Counted from the stretch's first letter, positions 22,500-32,757 are shown. The stretch: DNA of 64,000 nt from Deinococcus aquaticus (GCF_028622095.1 NZ_CP115165.1:2849501-2913500); one strand, 5' to 3'. The notes: generated from the sequence alone by a model not told the origin. Numbers and translations: made by a program.

Positions 22500-24650
22500 A
22501 TGTCCCGCCACCCTGCCTCTGTCCTGCTGAGTCTGCTGACCCTGGCCCTCCTCAGCGGCTGCGACCTCACCCCCGCGACCGACCCGCCAGCCCCAGCTCC
22601 CGGGCCGGTCACCCCGGCGCCCACCAGCCCGGCACCCACCACCCTGGCTGACCGGACGGTACCGCTGGCGCAGGCCGCCAGTGCCACCCTGGACGTTCCC
22701 TTCAGCGGCACGTGGTCGGCCGTGAGCGTGCCCGCGTGGCTGCGCCTGAGCCAGCAGGCGGGCAGCGGGAACGTGGCCTTCACGGTCACGGCCGACCGGT
22801 CGCTGGCCACTCCGCTGGCCGCGGATCAGCAGACGCTGAGCGCGCCCATGACGCTGTCCTGGAGTTCCGGGACAGGCAGCGCCGCCCGCAGCGGCACCGT
22901 CACCTGGACCGTCACCGCCACGCAGTACAGCCTGACCGGCCGGGTGACGGCCCCTGCCCAGGCGCAGGGGAACGATATCGGCACGGCGGCCCCGCCCACC
23001 CGGACCGACACGGCATCGCTGGCGGCGGCCGGGGCGAGCGGCGTGATCGTACGCTACCGGGCCGCCGCAGGCACCCTGAGTGCGCAGACGCAGGTCCAGC
23101 AGGTGCAGACGCAGTTGCAGGCCGTGACCCGGCAGGCCACCCGCAGCCTGACCAGCGCCGGCATCACCGGGCAGGCCATCCGCCCGCTGAGCAGCCGCAG
23201 CGTGGCCGTGCAGGTCAACGACGTGCCCGCCGCCCTGGCTGCCCTGCGCGCTGACCCCAGCGTGGAATCCGTCACGCCGGACGTGATCCTGCGCGCCCAG
23301 GCGACCGCCGCGCCGGTCACGCCCACCGACCAGTACGCGCCCCTGCAATGGGCCTACCCCCTCACCGGGTACGGCGCGGTCTGGCGCGACATGGAAGGCG
23401 GCGCGTACAGCCGCGCCGTGACCGTCGCCGTGATAGACACCGGCATCCGCTTCGATCACCCGGACCTGAAAGGGCAACTGTGGCGGCCCGGCGAGGGCGC
23501 CATGGACCTGATTACCGAGACCAGCAACGGCGACGGCGACGGCCCCGACACCGACCCCACCGACCCCGCCGTGACCGGCCGCAGCACCGGCAGCCACGGC
23601 ACGCACGTGACCGGCATCATCGCCGCCCGCTGGGGCCTCAACGACGCCAGTTGCGCCATGTGCAGCCTGACCGGCGTGGTCGGCGCGACCCGCAACGCCA
23701 ACGTGAAGGTCCTGCCCATACGTGTGATCGACGCGACCGGCAACGCCACCGAATCCGACGTGGCCGTCGCCATCCGGTACGCCGCCGGCCTGCCCGTCAG
23801 CGTGAACGGCGTCATGACCCGCACCCCGCACGCGGCGCAGGTCATCAACCTCAGCCTCGGCGGGGCCACCAGCGCCGCCAACGCCCAGGAAATGTGCAGC
23901 GCCGTGCAGGAAGCCACGGCCGCCGGAAGTCTCGTGGTGGCCGCCGCCGGAAACGGGTACGGCACCCTCCCCTACTACCCCGCCGCCTGCCCCGGCGCGG
24001 TCGCCGTGGCGAGCGTCACGCTCTCCGGCGGCAGCGCCCCCATCCGCTCGGCGTTCAGTAACGCCTACCCGCAGGTGCAGCTCGCCGCGCCCGGCGGGGC
24101 CGACCCGTACACCCAGGGCACCTTCAACGGCGGCACCCTGAACGGACAGGCCTTCCCCGACATGATCCTCTCGACCAGCTGGGACTATCAGAAGAACGAA
24201 CCCAACTACGAACTGGAAGTCGGCACCAGCCAGGCCAGCCCGCAGGTCGCCGCGCTGGCCGCACTGCTGCTCTCCAAAGGCGTCACCACCGACGCCGCGG
24301 GCACTCTGGCCCGCCTGAACGCCACCGCCACCGACCTCGGCGCCGCCGGCCGCGACGACCAGTTCGGGTACGGCCTGATCAACGCTGCCGCCGCCCTGAA
24401 CGCCCCGGCCGTCAGCAGCGGCCACGGCCTGAGCCTGCAGGACGCGCGCGGCCAGACCTTCCAGCCTGCACTGGACGCCCTGGGCCGCTTCCAGGCGTGG
24501 CTGGGTGACGGCACCTACCGCGCCGTTGCCGGCGAGGACCTCAACGGCAACGGCATTTACGGCGAGAGCGGCGAACGCCGCGACGAACGCACCTTCACGC
24601 TCTCGGCCACGCAGCCCAGCGTGGACCTGGGGGACCTGCAGGCCCGCTGA
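22500..24650 (+). CDS. Subtilisin-family (S8) serine protease lipoprotein
   Basis: A secreted protease of 716 residues anchored by a lipoprotein signal (MSRHPASVLLSLLTLALLSGC, lipobox LLSGC, read as LTLALLSGC). After a Pro/Ala/Thr linker comes a beta domain of about 90 residues that resembles BACON modules (TWSAVSVPAWLRLSQQAGSG), and an I9-like segment. The catalytic domain has D313 (VAVIDTGIRFDHP), H366 (GSHGTHVTG), oxyanion Asn in AAAGNGYG and S577 (GTSQASPQ). A short C-terminal domain includes LNGNGIYGESGE. ATG 22500 is chosen because the lipoprotein signal starts there, although the frame is open upstream. It is monocistronic, with a strong hairpin after the stop. Confidence 0.92.
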   Translation: MSRHPASVLLSLLTLALLSGCDLTPATDPPAPAPGPVTPAPTSPAPTTLADRTVPLAQAASATLDVPFSGTWSAVSVPAWLRLSQQAGSGNVAFTVTADRSLATPLAADQQTLSAPMTLSWSSGTGSAARSGTVTWTVTATQYSLTGRVTAPAQAQGNDIGTAAPPTRTDTASLAAAGASGVIVRYRAAAGTLSAQTQVQQVQTQLQAVTRQATRSLTSAGITGQAIRPLSSRSVAVQVNDVPAALAALRADPSVESVTPDVILRAQATAAPVTPTDQYAPLQWAYPLTGYGAVWRDMEGGAYSRAVTVAVIDTGIRFDHPDLKGQLWRPGEGAMDLITETSNGDGDGPDTDPTDPAVTGRSTGSHGTHVTGIIAARWGLNDASCAMCSLTGVVGATRNANVKVLPIRVIDATGNATESDVAVAIRYAAGLPVSVNGVMTRTPHAAQVINLSLGGATSAANAQEMCSAVQEATAAGSLVVAAAGNGYGTLPYYPAACPGAVAVASVTLSGGSAPIRSAFSNAYPQVQLAAPGGADPYTQGTFNGGTLNGQAFPDMILSTSWDYQKNEPNYELEVGTSQASPQVAALAALLLSKGVTTDAAGTLARLNATATDLGAAGRDDQFGYGLINAAAALNAPAVSSGHGLSLQDARGQTFQPALDALGRFQAWLGDGTYRAVAGEDLNGNGIYGESGERRDERTFTLSATQPSVDLGDLQAR

Positions 24651-24662
24651 TGGTTGATGGTT

Positions 24663-24696
24663 GATGGGCGGCCCCACCTGCGCGGGGCCGCCCATC
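24663..24696. terminator. Bidirectional hairpin between convergent genes
   Basis: A perfect 13-bp stem GATGGGCGGCCCC / GGGGCCGCCCATC with an 8-nt loop lies between the subtilisin stop and the stop of the leftward reductase gene. It is preceded by TGATGG repeats starting at the stop codon. There is no T-run on either strand. Confidence 0.65.
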
Positions 24697-24715
24697 CTGC
24701 GTTAGCGCCGTGAGG

Positions 24716-25735
24716 TCAGCCGGTCACGTCGATGACGGTGCGGCCCCTGATCTGGCCGGCCAAAATCTGCCCGGCTAGCGCAGGCACGTCGCTCAGGGGG
24801 CGCGTGTGCGTGACGGCAGCCAGCGCGTCAGGTTTCAGGTCGCGGGCCAGGCGTGCCCAGGCGGCCTCGCGGCGGGGGGCGGGGCAGGTGACGCTGTCGA
24901 TGCCCAGCAGGTTCACGCCGCGCAGGATCAGCGGGAACACGCTGGCGTTCAGTTCGCTGCCGCCCGCCAGTCCGCAGACGGCCAGCGAACCGTGCGCGCG
25001 GGTTGAGGCGTACGCGCCGGCCAGGGTCGCGCCGCCCACGCTGTCGACCACGCCCGCCCAGCGTTCCTTCTCCAGCGGGCGTTTCAGGGCCGGGAGTTCG
25101 TCGCGGCCGATGACGCGGCTGGCGCCCAGACCCAGCAGGTACGCTTCCTCCTGCGGACGGCCGGTGCTGGCGACCACGGTGTGACCGGCGGCGGCCAGCA
25201 GGGCCACGGCGGTGCTGCCCACGCCGCCCGCCGCGCCGGTCACGAGGACCTCGCCGTCGCCGGGGGTCACGCCGTGCTCCTCGAGGGCCATGACGGCCAG
25301 CATGGCGGTGAAGCCGGCTGTGCCGACGCTCATGGCCCAGTGGGCGTCCGTTCCGGCGGGCTGCGCGACCAGCCAGTCGGCGTTCGCGCGGGCCAGGGTG
25401 GCGTACCCGCCGTCCTGCCGCTCGCCGATGCCCCAGCCGGTCAGGATCACGCTCTGCCCCGCCTGCCAGCGGCCCGTGCGGTCCTCCAGGACCGTGCCCG
25501 CCAGGTCGATGCCGGGCGTCATGGGGTAAGAGCGCAGCACGCCGGGCTGCCCGGAGACCGCCAGTCCGTCTTTGTAGTTCAGGCTGGAGTGCGTGACCTG
25601 CACGGTCACGTCGCCGTCCGGCAGGTCGGTGGTGGGGAGGGTCTGAAGGCTGGCCTGGATGCCGGCCTCGGTCTTCTCGACGCGCAGGGCGCGGTAGGTG
25701 ACTGGCAGGGTGCTGGTCGGGACGTGCTGGGTCAT
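24716..25735 (-). CDS. Zinc-independent MDR oxidoreductase (YhdH/AcuI acrylyl-CoA reductase family)
   Basis: An NADPH-dependent medium-chain reductase of 339 residues. It has the family pattern SSLNYKDGLAVSG near the N-terminus, PMTPGIDLAGTV, GWGIGERQDGGYA, TAGFTAMLAVMALE and the Rossmann loop VTGAAGGVGSTAV. The C-terminus has LLGIDSVTCP. These match YhdH/AcuI, which reduces acrylyl-CoA and related alpha,beta-unsaturated acyl-CoA or quinones; the substrate here is not certain. A GGAGG ribosome binding site precedes the ATG. Confidence 0.88.
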   Translation of the reverse strand: MTQHVPTSTLPVTYRALRVEKTEAGIQASLQTLPTTDLPDGDVTVQVTHSSLNYKDGLAVSGQPGVLRSYPMTPGIDLAGTVLEDRTGRWQAGQSVILTGWGIGERQDGGYATLARANADWLVAQPAGTDAHWAMSVGTAGFTAMLAVMALEEHGVTPGDGEVLVTGAAGGVGSTAVALLAAAGHTVVASTGRPQEEAYLLGLGASRVIGRDELPALKRPLEKERWAGVVDSVGGATLAGAYASTRAHGSLAVCGLAGGSELNASVFPLILRGVNLLGIDSVTCPAPRREAAWARLARDLKPDALAAVTHTRPLSDVPALAGQILAGQIRGRTVIDVTG

Positions 25736-25913
25736 GGGGAAACCTCCGGAAGGGGGCGGGGAGTAAGGCGGGCGGGGCGCGCAAGCCGGGCCGCTGAAAC
25801 TGCGTGTGTGGTCCGCTCCAGCGTAGCGCGCCGGGCCTGGGTGCGCCGCGCGTTACCGTCCGGCGGACACTGCCGGGGGAGCGGCGCGGGCGTGCCGGGC
25901 GGGGAGGGTGTGT

Positions 25914-26105
25914 TACACTCCGCACTGCTATGGAGCCTCCCAGTTCTGGCTCTTCCCACGCGCCCGGTGAATTCCGCCTGAGGGCGGCTTTTTGCTATGG
26001 GCTTACCACTACTACCGGACACCGACGCACCACCCCCAGCGGGCGTGGGCGGGCAGCTTGTGCCTCGCGGATGACCGGGACGCGAAACTTGGAGCGCGTC
26101 CATTC
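25914..26105 (+). promoter_or_regulatory. Structured leader with candidate attenuator, CNNM gene
   Basis: TACACT (25914-25919) suggests transcription from about 25926, giving a 180-nt untranslated leader. It contains a terminator hairpin (25974-25993). CCCACGCGCCCG (25955-25966), just before the terminator, is complementary to CGGGCGTGGG (26040-26049), just after it. This would allow alternative folding. I cannot match it to a riboswitch class. Confidence 0.45.
25974..25993 (+). terminator. Rho-independent terminator in the CNNM leader
   Basis: CCGCC, loop TGAG, GGCGG, C, then five T, ahead of and not behind a gene. The 3' part (GGCGGCTTTTTGCT) is identical to that of the metH riboswitch terminator. 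Confidence 0.75.
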
Positions 26106-27435
26106 ATGAATGACCTTCTCGGTATTCTCGCCCTGTTCGTCCTCGTGCTGATGAACGGCTTTTTCGTCGCGGCCGAGTTCGCGCTGGTCAGCGTGCGCCG
26201 CACCCGCATCGATCAGCTGGCCGACGAGGGCAACGCCCGCGCGAAAGCCACGCAGCGTGCCCTTCAGAACCTCGACCTGTACATTGCCGCGACGCAGCTG
26301 GGCATCACCATGGCCAGCCTCGCCATCGGGTTCGTGGCCGAACCGGCCATCGAGCACCTGCTGCACCCGCTGTTCGGCGAGGGACGGTTCACGGAAGCGC
26401 AGATCACGGCCATCTCATTCGGCGTGGCGTTCGCGATCAGCACCATCCTGCACATCGTGTTCGGGGAACTCGCCCCGAAAAGCTGGGCCTTGCAGCGCAG
26501 CGAGCAGGTCAGTCTGGTCATCATCCGGCCCCTGCTGATCTTCACGGCCGTGTTCCGCTACGCCATCAAGGGCCTGAACGCCCTGGGGAACGGCGTGGTG
26601 CGCCTGTTCGGGCTGCGCGGCGTGGCCGGGCATCACACGGCGTACTCGGAAGAGGAAATCCGCATGATCGTCAGCGCCTCCAGTCAGGAAGGTGTGCTGG
26701 AAGACAGCGAGAAGGAACTCGTGTACAACGTGTTCGACCTGTCCGACACCACCACCCGCGAGGTCATGACGCCCCGCATGGACATGATCGTGGTCGACGG
26801 GGCCTCGCCGCTGCGCCGCCTGCTGGAAGTGAACACCGAGCACGGGTACTCGCGCGTGCCGGTCTACCAGGACAACGCGGACAACATCGTGGGCATCGCG
26901 CACACCGGCGACATGCTCCGGCACCTCGACGAACTGGACCACACCGTCATCGCGGACATCATGCGCCCCGTGTACTTCGTGCCCGAAGGCATGAAGATCA
27001 AGGACCTGCTCGCCAAGATGCGCGACAAGAAAAGCCACATGAGCATCGTCGTGGACGAGTTCGGCGGCACGACCGGCCTCGTCACGCTGGAAGACGCCCT
27101 CGAAGAGATCGTCGGTGAAATCTACGACGAGACCGACGACGACGAACTGCCCATGATCGAGGTGATCAGCGAGGGCGTGTACCTGATGGACGCCAGCCTG
27201 ACCGTCGGCGAGGTCGAGGAGCACCTGGGCAGCAACCTCGAAGACGGCGAGGGAGAATTCGACACCCTCAGTGGCTTCATGACCAACCACTTCGGAGACA
27301 TTCCCGCGACCGGCCAGAGCTTCGTGCATGAAGGCTGGGCCTTTACCGTCGAGGACGCCGATCAGCGCCGCGTCACCCGCGTCCGCGTGGAACGCGCCCC
27401 CCACCACGACCCCCTGGACCCCGAGGAAGAACCCC

Positions 27436-27443
<8 letters not shown>
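26106..27443 (+). CDS. CNNM/CorC family (hemolysin-like) CBS-domain transporter
   Basis: A 445-residue membrane protein. A DUF21/CNNM transmembrane domain (about 1-190) contains NGFFVAAEFALVSVRRTRI and ATQLGITMASLAIGF. It is followed by an acidic helix, two CBS domains (VMTPRMDMIVVDG; VDEFGGTTGLVTLEDALEE) and a C-terminal CorC_HlyC domain (YLMDASLTVGEVEEHLG). Bacterial CNNM proteins are implicated in Mg2+ export or homeostasis; the hemolysin name is historical. ATG 26106 is chosen because the family N-terminus (MNDLLGI) begins there. The 3' end overlaps cdd by 8 nt, so the two form an operon behind the structured leader. Confidence 0.9.
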
Positions 27444-27900
<457 letters not shown>

Positions 27901-27915
27901 CCCGCTGCACCCGGC

Positions 27916-27949
27916 AGGGGCCTCGCCGCACCACGCGGGCGAGGCCTCT
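27916..27949 (+). terminator. Hairpin after cdd
   Basis: AGGGGCCTCGCC / GGCGAGGCCTCT, a 12-bp stem with one G-U-type mismatch and a 10-nt loop, followed by the weakly T-rich GCTGTTGCT. It is a likely 3' end of the CNNM-cdd transcript. Confidence 0.6.
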
Positions 27950-27985
27950 GCTGTTGCTGGCGCGCCCTTCAGGGAGCAATGTCGC

Positions 27986-28014
27986 TTGAACGGCTGCGGG
28001 CGGCCCCCTACACT
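27986..28014 (+). promoter_or_regulatory. Promoter of the 97-aa secreted protein gene
   Basis: TTGAAC (27986-27991), 17-bp spacer, TACACT (28009-28014). It predicts a start near 28021 and an 87-nt leader before ATG 28108. Confidence 0.7.
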
Positions 28015-28107
28015 GCGGGCGTTCCAATCGAAATCGAAGTCGCTGTTGCCAGGGTACCGGTTCGCCGGGACGTTCGCGTGCAGGTACGTGACCTGCGGGG
28101 GTAGGCC

Positions 28108-28401
28108 ATGAAGAAAGGACTGATGCGGCTGTTGCTGGTGGGCGTGGTTGGCATGGGCATGGGTGGGCTGTCGGCGGGCGCAGCCGGGTCAGGGAGCGCC
28201 GTGTTGGGGGGCACCGTGACTCCCATGACCGACAGTTTCTGGACGGAGTGGCACGTCATCGCCACGACACGGTCGTGGGAAGGTCGCCTGTCGTGCCGCT
28301 GGCAGCGGGAGTACGTGCAGTTCAGTCCGCAGACCGGGGATTACTCGGTGGTACGGACACAGACGACGATCACGCGCGGCGAGCCCTGCCCGTCGCCCTG
28401 A
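28108..28401 (+). CDS. Hypothetical secreted protein, 97 aa
   Basis: Not recognised as a family. An N-terminal Sec signal peptide (MKKGLMRLLLVGVVGMGMGG, cleavage near AGA-AG) is followed by a short mature domain of about 70 residues with two cysteines (LSCRWQRE and GEPCPSP). These could form a disulfide in the extracytoplasmic space. Aromatic and beta-prone residues (SFWTEWHVIATT) suggest a small beta fold. It has a good promoter of its own and is followed by two 17-bp tandem repeats and a hairpin. Confidence 0.65.
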   Translation: MKKGLMRLLLVGVVGMGMGGLSAGAAGSGSAVLGGTVTPMTDSFWTEWHVIATTRSWEGRLSCRWQREYVQFSPQTGDYSVVRTQTTITRGEPCPSP

Positions 28402-28403
28402 GC

Positions 28404-28437
28404 GGCACCGTGATCTGACAGGCACCGTGTTCTGACG
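28404..28437. repeat. 17-bp imperfect tandem duplication
   Basis: GGCACCGTGATCTGACA (28404-28420) is followed directly by GGCACCGTGTTCTGACG (28421-28437), with two mismatches. It lies immediately after a stop codon, as at lysZ. Confidence 0.8.
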
Positions 28438-28452
28438 GGCAGGGAACGCCTG

Positions 28453-28484
28453 AGGGGGAGAAACCGGTGATCGGCTCTCCCCCT
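28453..28484. terminator. Bidirectional hairpin between convergent genes
   Basis: AGGGGGAG (28453-28460) pairs with CTCCCCCT (28477-28484). It separates the 97-aa secreted protein gene from the leftward aceA gene. Confidence 0.6.
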
Positions 28485-28533
28485 TCTGGGCGGTCATGGC
28501 GCAGCGCGCACGCTGCGGTGGGTGGTCAGGCGT

Positions 28534-29841
<1,308 letters not shown>

Positions 29842-29950
29842 GGTGGTCCTCCTGGGGGTGTGCTGGGGGTGATCCGCTTTCCGGTGGGAAGGCGGTGTCT
29901 GTAGGTGTGTGTGGGCGGTGCGGGTGGCCCCGCGTGGTTTCTGTAGGGGC

Positions 29951-29956
29951 ATTGTG
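29951..29956 (-). promoter_or_regulatory. Candidate -10 box of aceA
   Basis: CACAAT on the minus strand, about 110 nt upstream of the ATG. The -35 position (CCCTGG at 17-bp spacing) is poor, as expected for an activator-dependent promoter. The nearest GTAAACCACC box abuts the -35. Confidence 0.4.
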
Positions 29957-29978
29957 CGCTGGCAGCCGGGCCGCCAGG

Positions 29979-30030
29979 GGTGGTTTACTTCTGGTCCGGT
30001 CGGGTAAACCACCCAGTCAGGTAAACCACC
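29979..30030. promoter_or_regulatory. Three GTAAACCACC operator-like boxes upstream of aceA
   Basis: GGTGGTTTAC (29979-29988) is inverted relative to GTAAACCACC at 30004-30013 and 30021-30030. The two direct copies are spaced 17 bp start to start. All three 10-mers are identical. The placement just upstream of the putative aceA -35 fits an activator or repressor array. Confidence 0.7.
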
Positions 30031-30050
30031 CTGCACGGGCGTAACACAGG

Positions 30051-30085
30051 AAAACCCCCACCGGGTCGCGCGGACCGGGCGGGGG
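30051..30085 (-). terminator. Terminator of the HAD hydrolase gene
   Basis: On the minus strand an imperfect G-C stem (GACCCGG..GGGGG pairing with CCCCCGCCCGG..) ends in four T (30051-30054). It lies 30 nt after the stop codon. Confidence 0.6.
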
Positions 30086-30114
30086 CAGACAGGGGAACGG
30101 CGGGGGCCAGTGGA

Positions 30115-30771
30115 TCAGTCGTTCAGCCACTCCTGAAGAGCCTGCTCGAAGGCCGGGTGCGCCTCGTGGCTGTACAGGATGCCGTGGAATCCGGCAGCGT
30201 TCGCAGCGTCGATGTTCTCCTGCACGTCATCCACGAAAGCCACCTGCGCGGCGGGCACGCCCATCGCCTGCTCCAGCGCCGCGAAGGATTCCGGCGAGGG
30301 TTTCTTGTGCCCCAGTTCGTTGCTGAACACCGGCTGGTGAAAGCGCGCAAAACGGGCGTCGCGGCGCAGGTGATCACTGACGACCGGGTAGTTGTTGCTC
30401 AGCAGGCCCACGCGCACAGTCTGCGGCAGTGCGGCCAGCGTGGCGTACATGGGCGGGTTGTCCATGATGCTGCCCAGGTACAGTTCCTCGAACTCCTCGT
30501 AGGGCATGGGCACCCCGGCTTCCTCCTGAATGACCGTCCAGAACTGCGGGAGGCTCCAGGCCCCGACCTCCAGTTGCCGCACGTGCCGGAAGTAACTGTC
30601 GCGCACCCGCTCGACGGGCACGCCGCTGCGGTCCGCGACGTTCTGCGTGCTGCGCCCGTCGAAGGTGCCGACCGTGAACACGCCGCCCCAGTCGAACGCG
30701 ACGTGCCGCCCGGCAAGGTCAGGTTGAGCGTGAGACTGCGTGGACTGCGGGTGGGAGGCTGAATCGGTCAT
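30115..30771 (-). CDS. HAD-superfamily (subfamily IA) hydrolase
   Basis: A 218-residue phosphatase-like protein. Motif I is FDWGGV with nucleophile D27; the usual second Asp is Gly, as in YihX- and epoxide-hydrolase-N-terminus-like members of this subfamily. Motif II is in GLLSNNYP, motif III K in GHKKPSPESF, and motif IV is VAFVDDVQENIDAA. The cap is helical (about 45-110). The substrate is unknown; relatives hydrolyse sugar phosphates. A start ten codons upstream is open, but CACAAT sits 7 nt before this ATG, indicating a leaderless start. The N-terminal 20 residues (Ser/Gln/His-rich) are unconserved. Confidence 0.83.
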   Translation of the reverse strand: MTDSASHPQSTQSHAQPDLAGRHVAFDWGGVFTVGTFDGRSTQNVADRSGVPVERVRDSYFRHVRQLEVGAWSLPQFWTVIQEEAGVPMPYEEFEELYLGSIMDNPPMYATLAALPQTVRVGLLSNNYPVVSDHLRRDARFARFHQPVFSNELGHKKPSPESFAALEQAMGVPAAQVAFVDDVQENIDAANAAGFHGILYSHEAHPAFEQALQEWLND

Positions 30772-30879
30772 GCTGCCGATTGTGCCGCACTGGAACGGCA
30801 CGCACGCCGCCTCTGTTCAGACCTGGGCTCAGACCTGGGTCGGGGCCCGCCCGGATCAGTGGCCTGCACGGCCGGCCGC

Positions 30880-31593
30880 TCAGCTGCCGGTACGGGCTCT
30901 CTGCGTGCCGTCGGTGGCGGGCTGGGCGGGGTCGTCGATCAGCAGGCCGCGCCGCACCCAGGCGCTCAGGTTCAGCGCGTGGGACGCCTGCCAGGGACGC
31001 GCCCAGTCGGCTTCCGCGCCCAGTTTCTGCCCGCGCCCGTGCCGCAGCACGTAGGCGCGGTGCAGGGCCAGCAGTTCGGCGGGGCTGGTGTCCGGGTGGT
31101 GATGCTGATCCAGTTCCTCACTGAGCGCCGGGGATGACAGGGTGGGCGACGAGGTCGTCAGGACGCAGGCCACGCCGCTGGCGCGGTCCCGCAGCCACGT
31201 CAGGAGTTGCAGGTACGCGCGGCCTGTGCGGGCGGATTCCGGCGTTTCACTCCAGCGCAGCGCGGCGGTCGTGTCGGGTTCCAGGGTGTACGCGCGCAGG
31301 TGCCGCACCTCACTGATGACCGGCAGGTAGAACGTTCCGTGAAACTCGGCGTTCAGGGCCAGCAGCGCCGCGTGCGCGGCACCCAGTGCGCGCGACTGCT
31401 CGGGCGTGCTGCCCCAGGCGCGTTCCTCCAAGCGGTCGAAGGTCAGGGTGTCGTGCACCTCGGGGCCGGGCACGGCGTGGCCCTCCATGCGGGCGCGGCT
31501 GATGTCGGCCAGCAGGCCCACGGCGCGGTCCTCACCCACCAGGAGTTGGAGCTCCTCGTTGGTCAGGGCGGCCAGATTCAGACGGCGGGGCAC
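30880..31593 (-). CDS. Hypothetical protein, 237 aa
   Basis: Not recognised. It is soluble, has no signal peptide, is rich in Leu/Arg/Glu, and includes an Asp/His cluster (ELDQHHHPDTSP) that could bind metal and an EFHGTFYLPV segment. The gene lies divergent from nrnA. The start is placed at GTG 31593 because a strong promoter is visible on this strand: CTGACA (31624-31629), 17 bp, TATGCT (31601-31606), then 7 nt to the GTG. The ATG at 31605 falls inside the -10 box and so is unlikely to be used. Confidence 0.65.
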   Translation of the reverse strand: MPRRLNLAALTNEELQLLVGEDRAVGLLADISRARMEGHAVPGPEVHDTLTFDRLEERAWGSTPEQSRALGAAHAALLALNAEFHGTFYLPVISEVRHLRAYTLEPDTTAALRWSETPESARTGRAYLQLLTWLRDRASGVACVLTTSSPTLSSPALSEELDQHHHPDTSPAELLALHRAYVLRHGRGQKLGAEADWARPWQASHALNLSAWVRRGLLIDDPAQPATDGTQRARTGS

Positions 31594-31600
31594 GCGCAGC

Positions 31601-31629
31601 AGCATACTGTGCCCGCGTCACGTTGTCAG
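31601..31629 (-). promoter_or_regulatory. Leaderless promoter of the 237-aa hypothetical gene
   Basis: Minus strand CTGACA (31624-31629), 17-bp spacer, TATGCT (31601-31606). The expected transcription start coincides with GTG 31593. Confidence 0.7.
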
Positions 31630-31732
31630 CGGGGGGGTCGGGGGGGTGTCCGGCGGTGGGGATCAGCGCTGAGGGCCCGTACTGCCGGGCGGCCAGCGTC
31701 CCCCCTGGAGCCGCAGGGTACAGTGAGCGGCG

Positions 31733-32752
31733 ATGACCGCGCAGAACACCGCCAGCCCCGAGTACCACGCCGACCTGAAACAGGTCGCCCGCACGCTGCT
31801 GGACCACACCGGCCCCTTCGTGATCCTCTCGCACGAGAACCCGGACGGCGACGCCCTGGGCAGCGTGCTGGGCCTCACGCGGGCGCTGCGCAGCCTGGGC
31901 CGCGACGTGACCGCGCCCATGACCGTCCCGCGTTACCTGAAGTTCCTGCCGGAACCCGGCGAGCTGAGTGAGCCGCTGCCCGCCGTGCCGGAAGGCGCGC
32001 TGGTCGTGGTACTGGACGTGGACAACAACGACCCGGTCCGCGTGGCCGGACTGGACCTGACCGGGTATACGGGACCGGTCGTGAACGTCGACCATCACGG
32101 CACGAACGCCCGGCGCGCTACCGCGCTGCTGGTGGACCCCTCGCGGCCCGCCACGGCCCTGATGATCACGGACCTGCTGGACGAACTGGGCGTCACCTGG
32201 ACCGAGGCGATGGCGACCCCGCTGATGCTGGGCCTGAACACCGACACCGGCAGCTTCCGCTTCGACAGCGTCACCCCCGGAACGTTCACGGTCGCTGCGC
32301 GGCTGCGCGCCCACGGGGCGCGGCTGGGCTGGCTGAACGACCAGCTGGGCCAGAACCCGCCCACCTACTACCACCTGCTGCGCGAGGTGCTGGGCACCAT
32401 GCAGTTCCTGCACGCGGGGCGGGTTGTGCTGGCCCGCGTGGATCAGGCGATGCTGGACCGCGCCGGGGCCGCCTGGGAGGACGTGGAATCCTACGTGGGC
32501 TTGATGCGCAGCGCCGAGGGCACACAACTGGCCGTGATGGTCAAGGATTACGGGGACCGCGTGAAGCTCTCCATGCGGTCGCGGGCCGGGTTCAGCGCGC
32601 AGAACGTCGCCGTGGCCCTGGGCGGCGGCGGGCACGTGCCGGCCGCCGGGGCCAGCGTAGCCGCACCGTTCCCGGAGGTCATGGAGCGCCTGAACGCCGC
32701 CATCACCGCCGAACTGGCCCGCGTGGACACCGAACGCAGCGCCGGGGCGTAA
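31733..32752 (+). CDS. nrnA: DHH/DHHA1 phosphoesterase (NrnA-type nanoRNase/pAp phosphatase)
   Basis: Degrades short oligoribonucleotides and dephosphorylates pAp. The 339-residue protein has the DHH motif series: SHENPDGDALGSVLGL, VLDVDNND, NVDHHGTNARRA and GLNTDTGSFRF. The DHHA1 domain has the substrate loop GGGGHVPAAGAS. In bacteria lacking Orn this protein supplies the last step of RNA turnover. TACAGT (31719-31724) lies 8 nt before the ATG, compatible with a leaderless mRNA. Confidence 0.92.
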   Translation: MTAQNTASPEYHADLKQVARTLLDHTGPFVILSHENPDGDALGSVLGLTRALRSLGRDVTAPMTVPRYLKFLPEPGELSEPLPAVPEGALVVVLDVDNNDPVRVAGLDLTGYTGPVVNVDHHGTNARRATALLVDPSRPATALMITDLLDELGVTWTEAMATPLMLGLNTDTGSFRFDSVTPGTFTVAARLRAHGARLGWLNDQLGQNPPTYYHLLREVLGTMQFLHAGRVVLARVDQAMLDRAGAAWEDVESYVGLMRSAEGTQLAVMVKDYGDRVKLSMRSRAGFSAQNVAVALGGGGHVPAAGASVAAPFPEVMERLNAAITAELARVDTERSAGA

Positions 32753-32757
32753 CCGCA

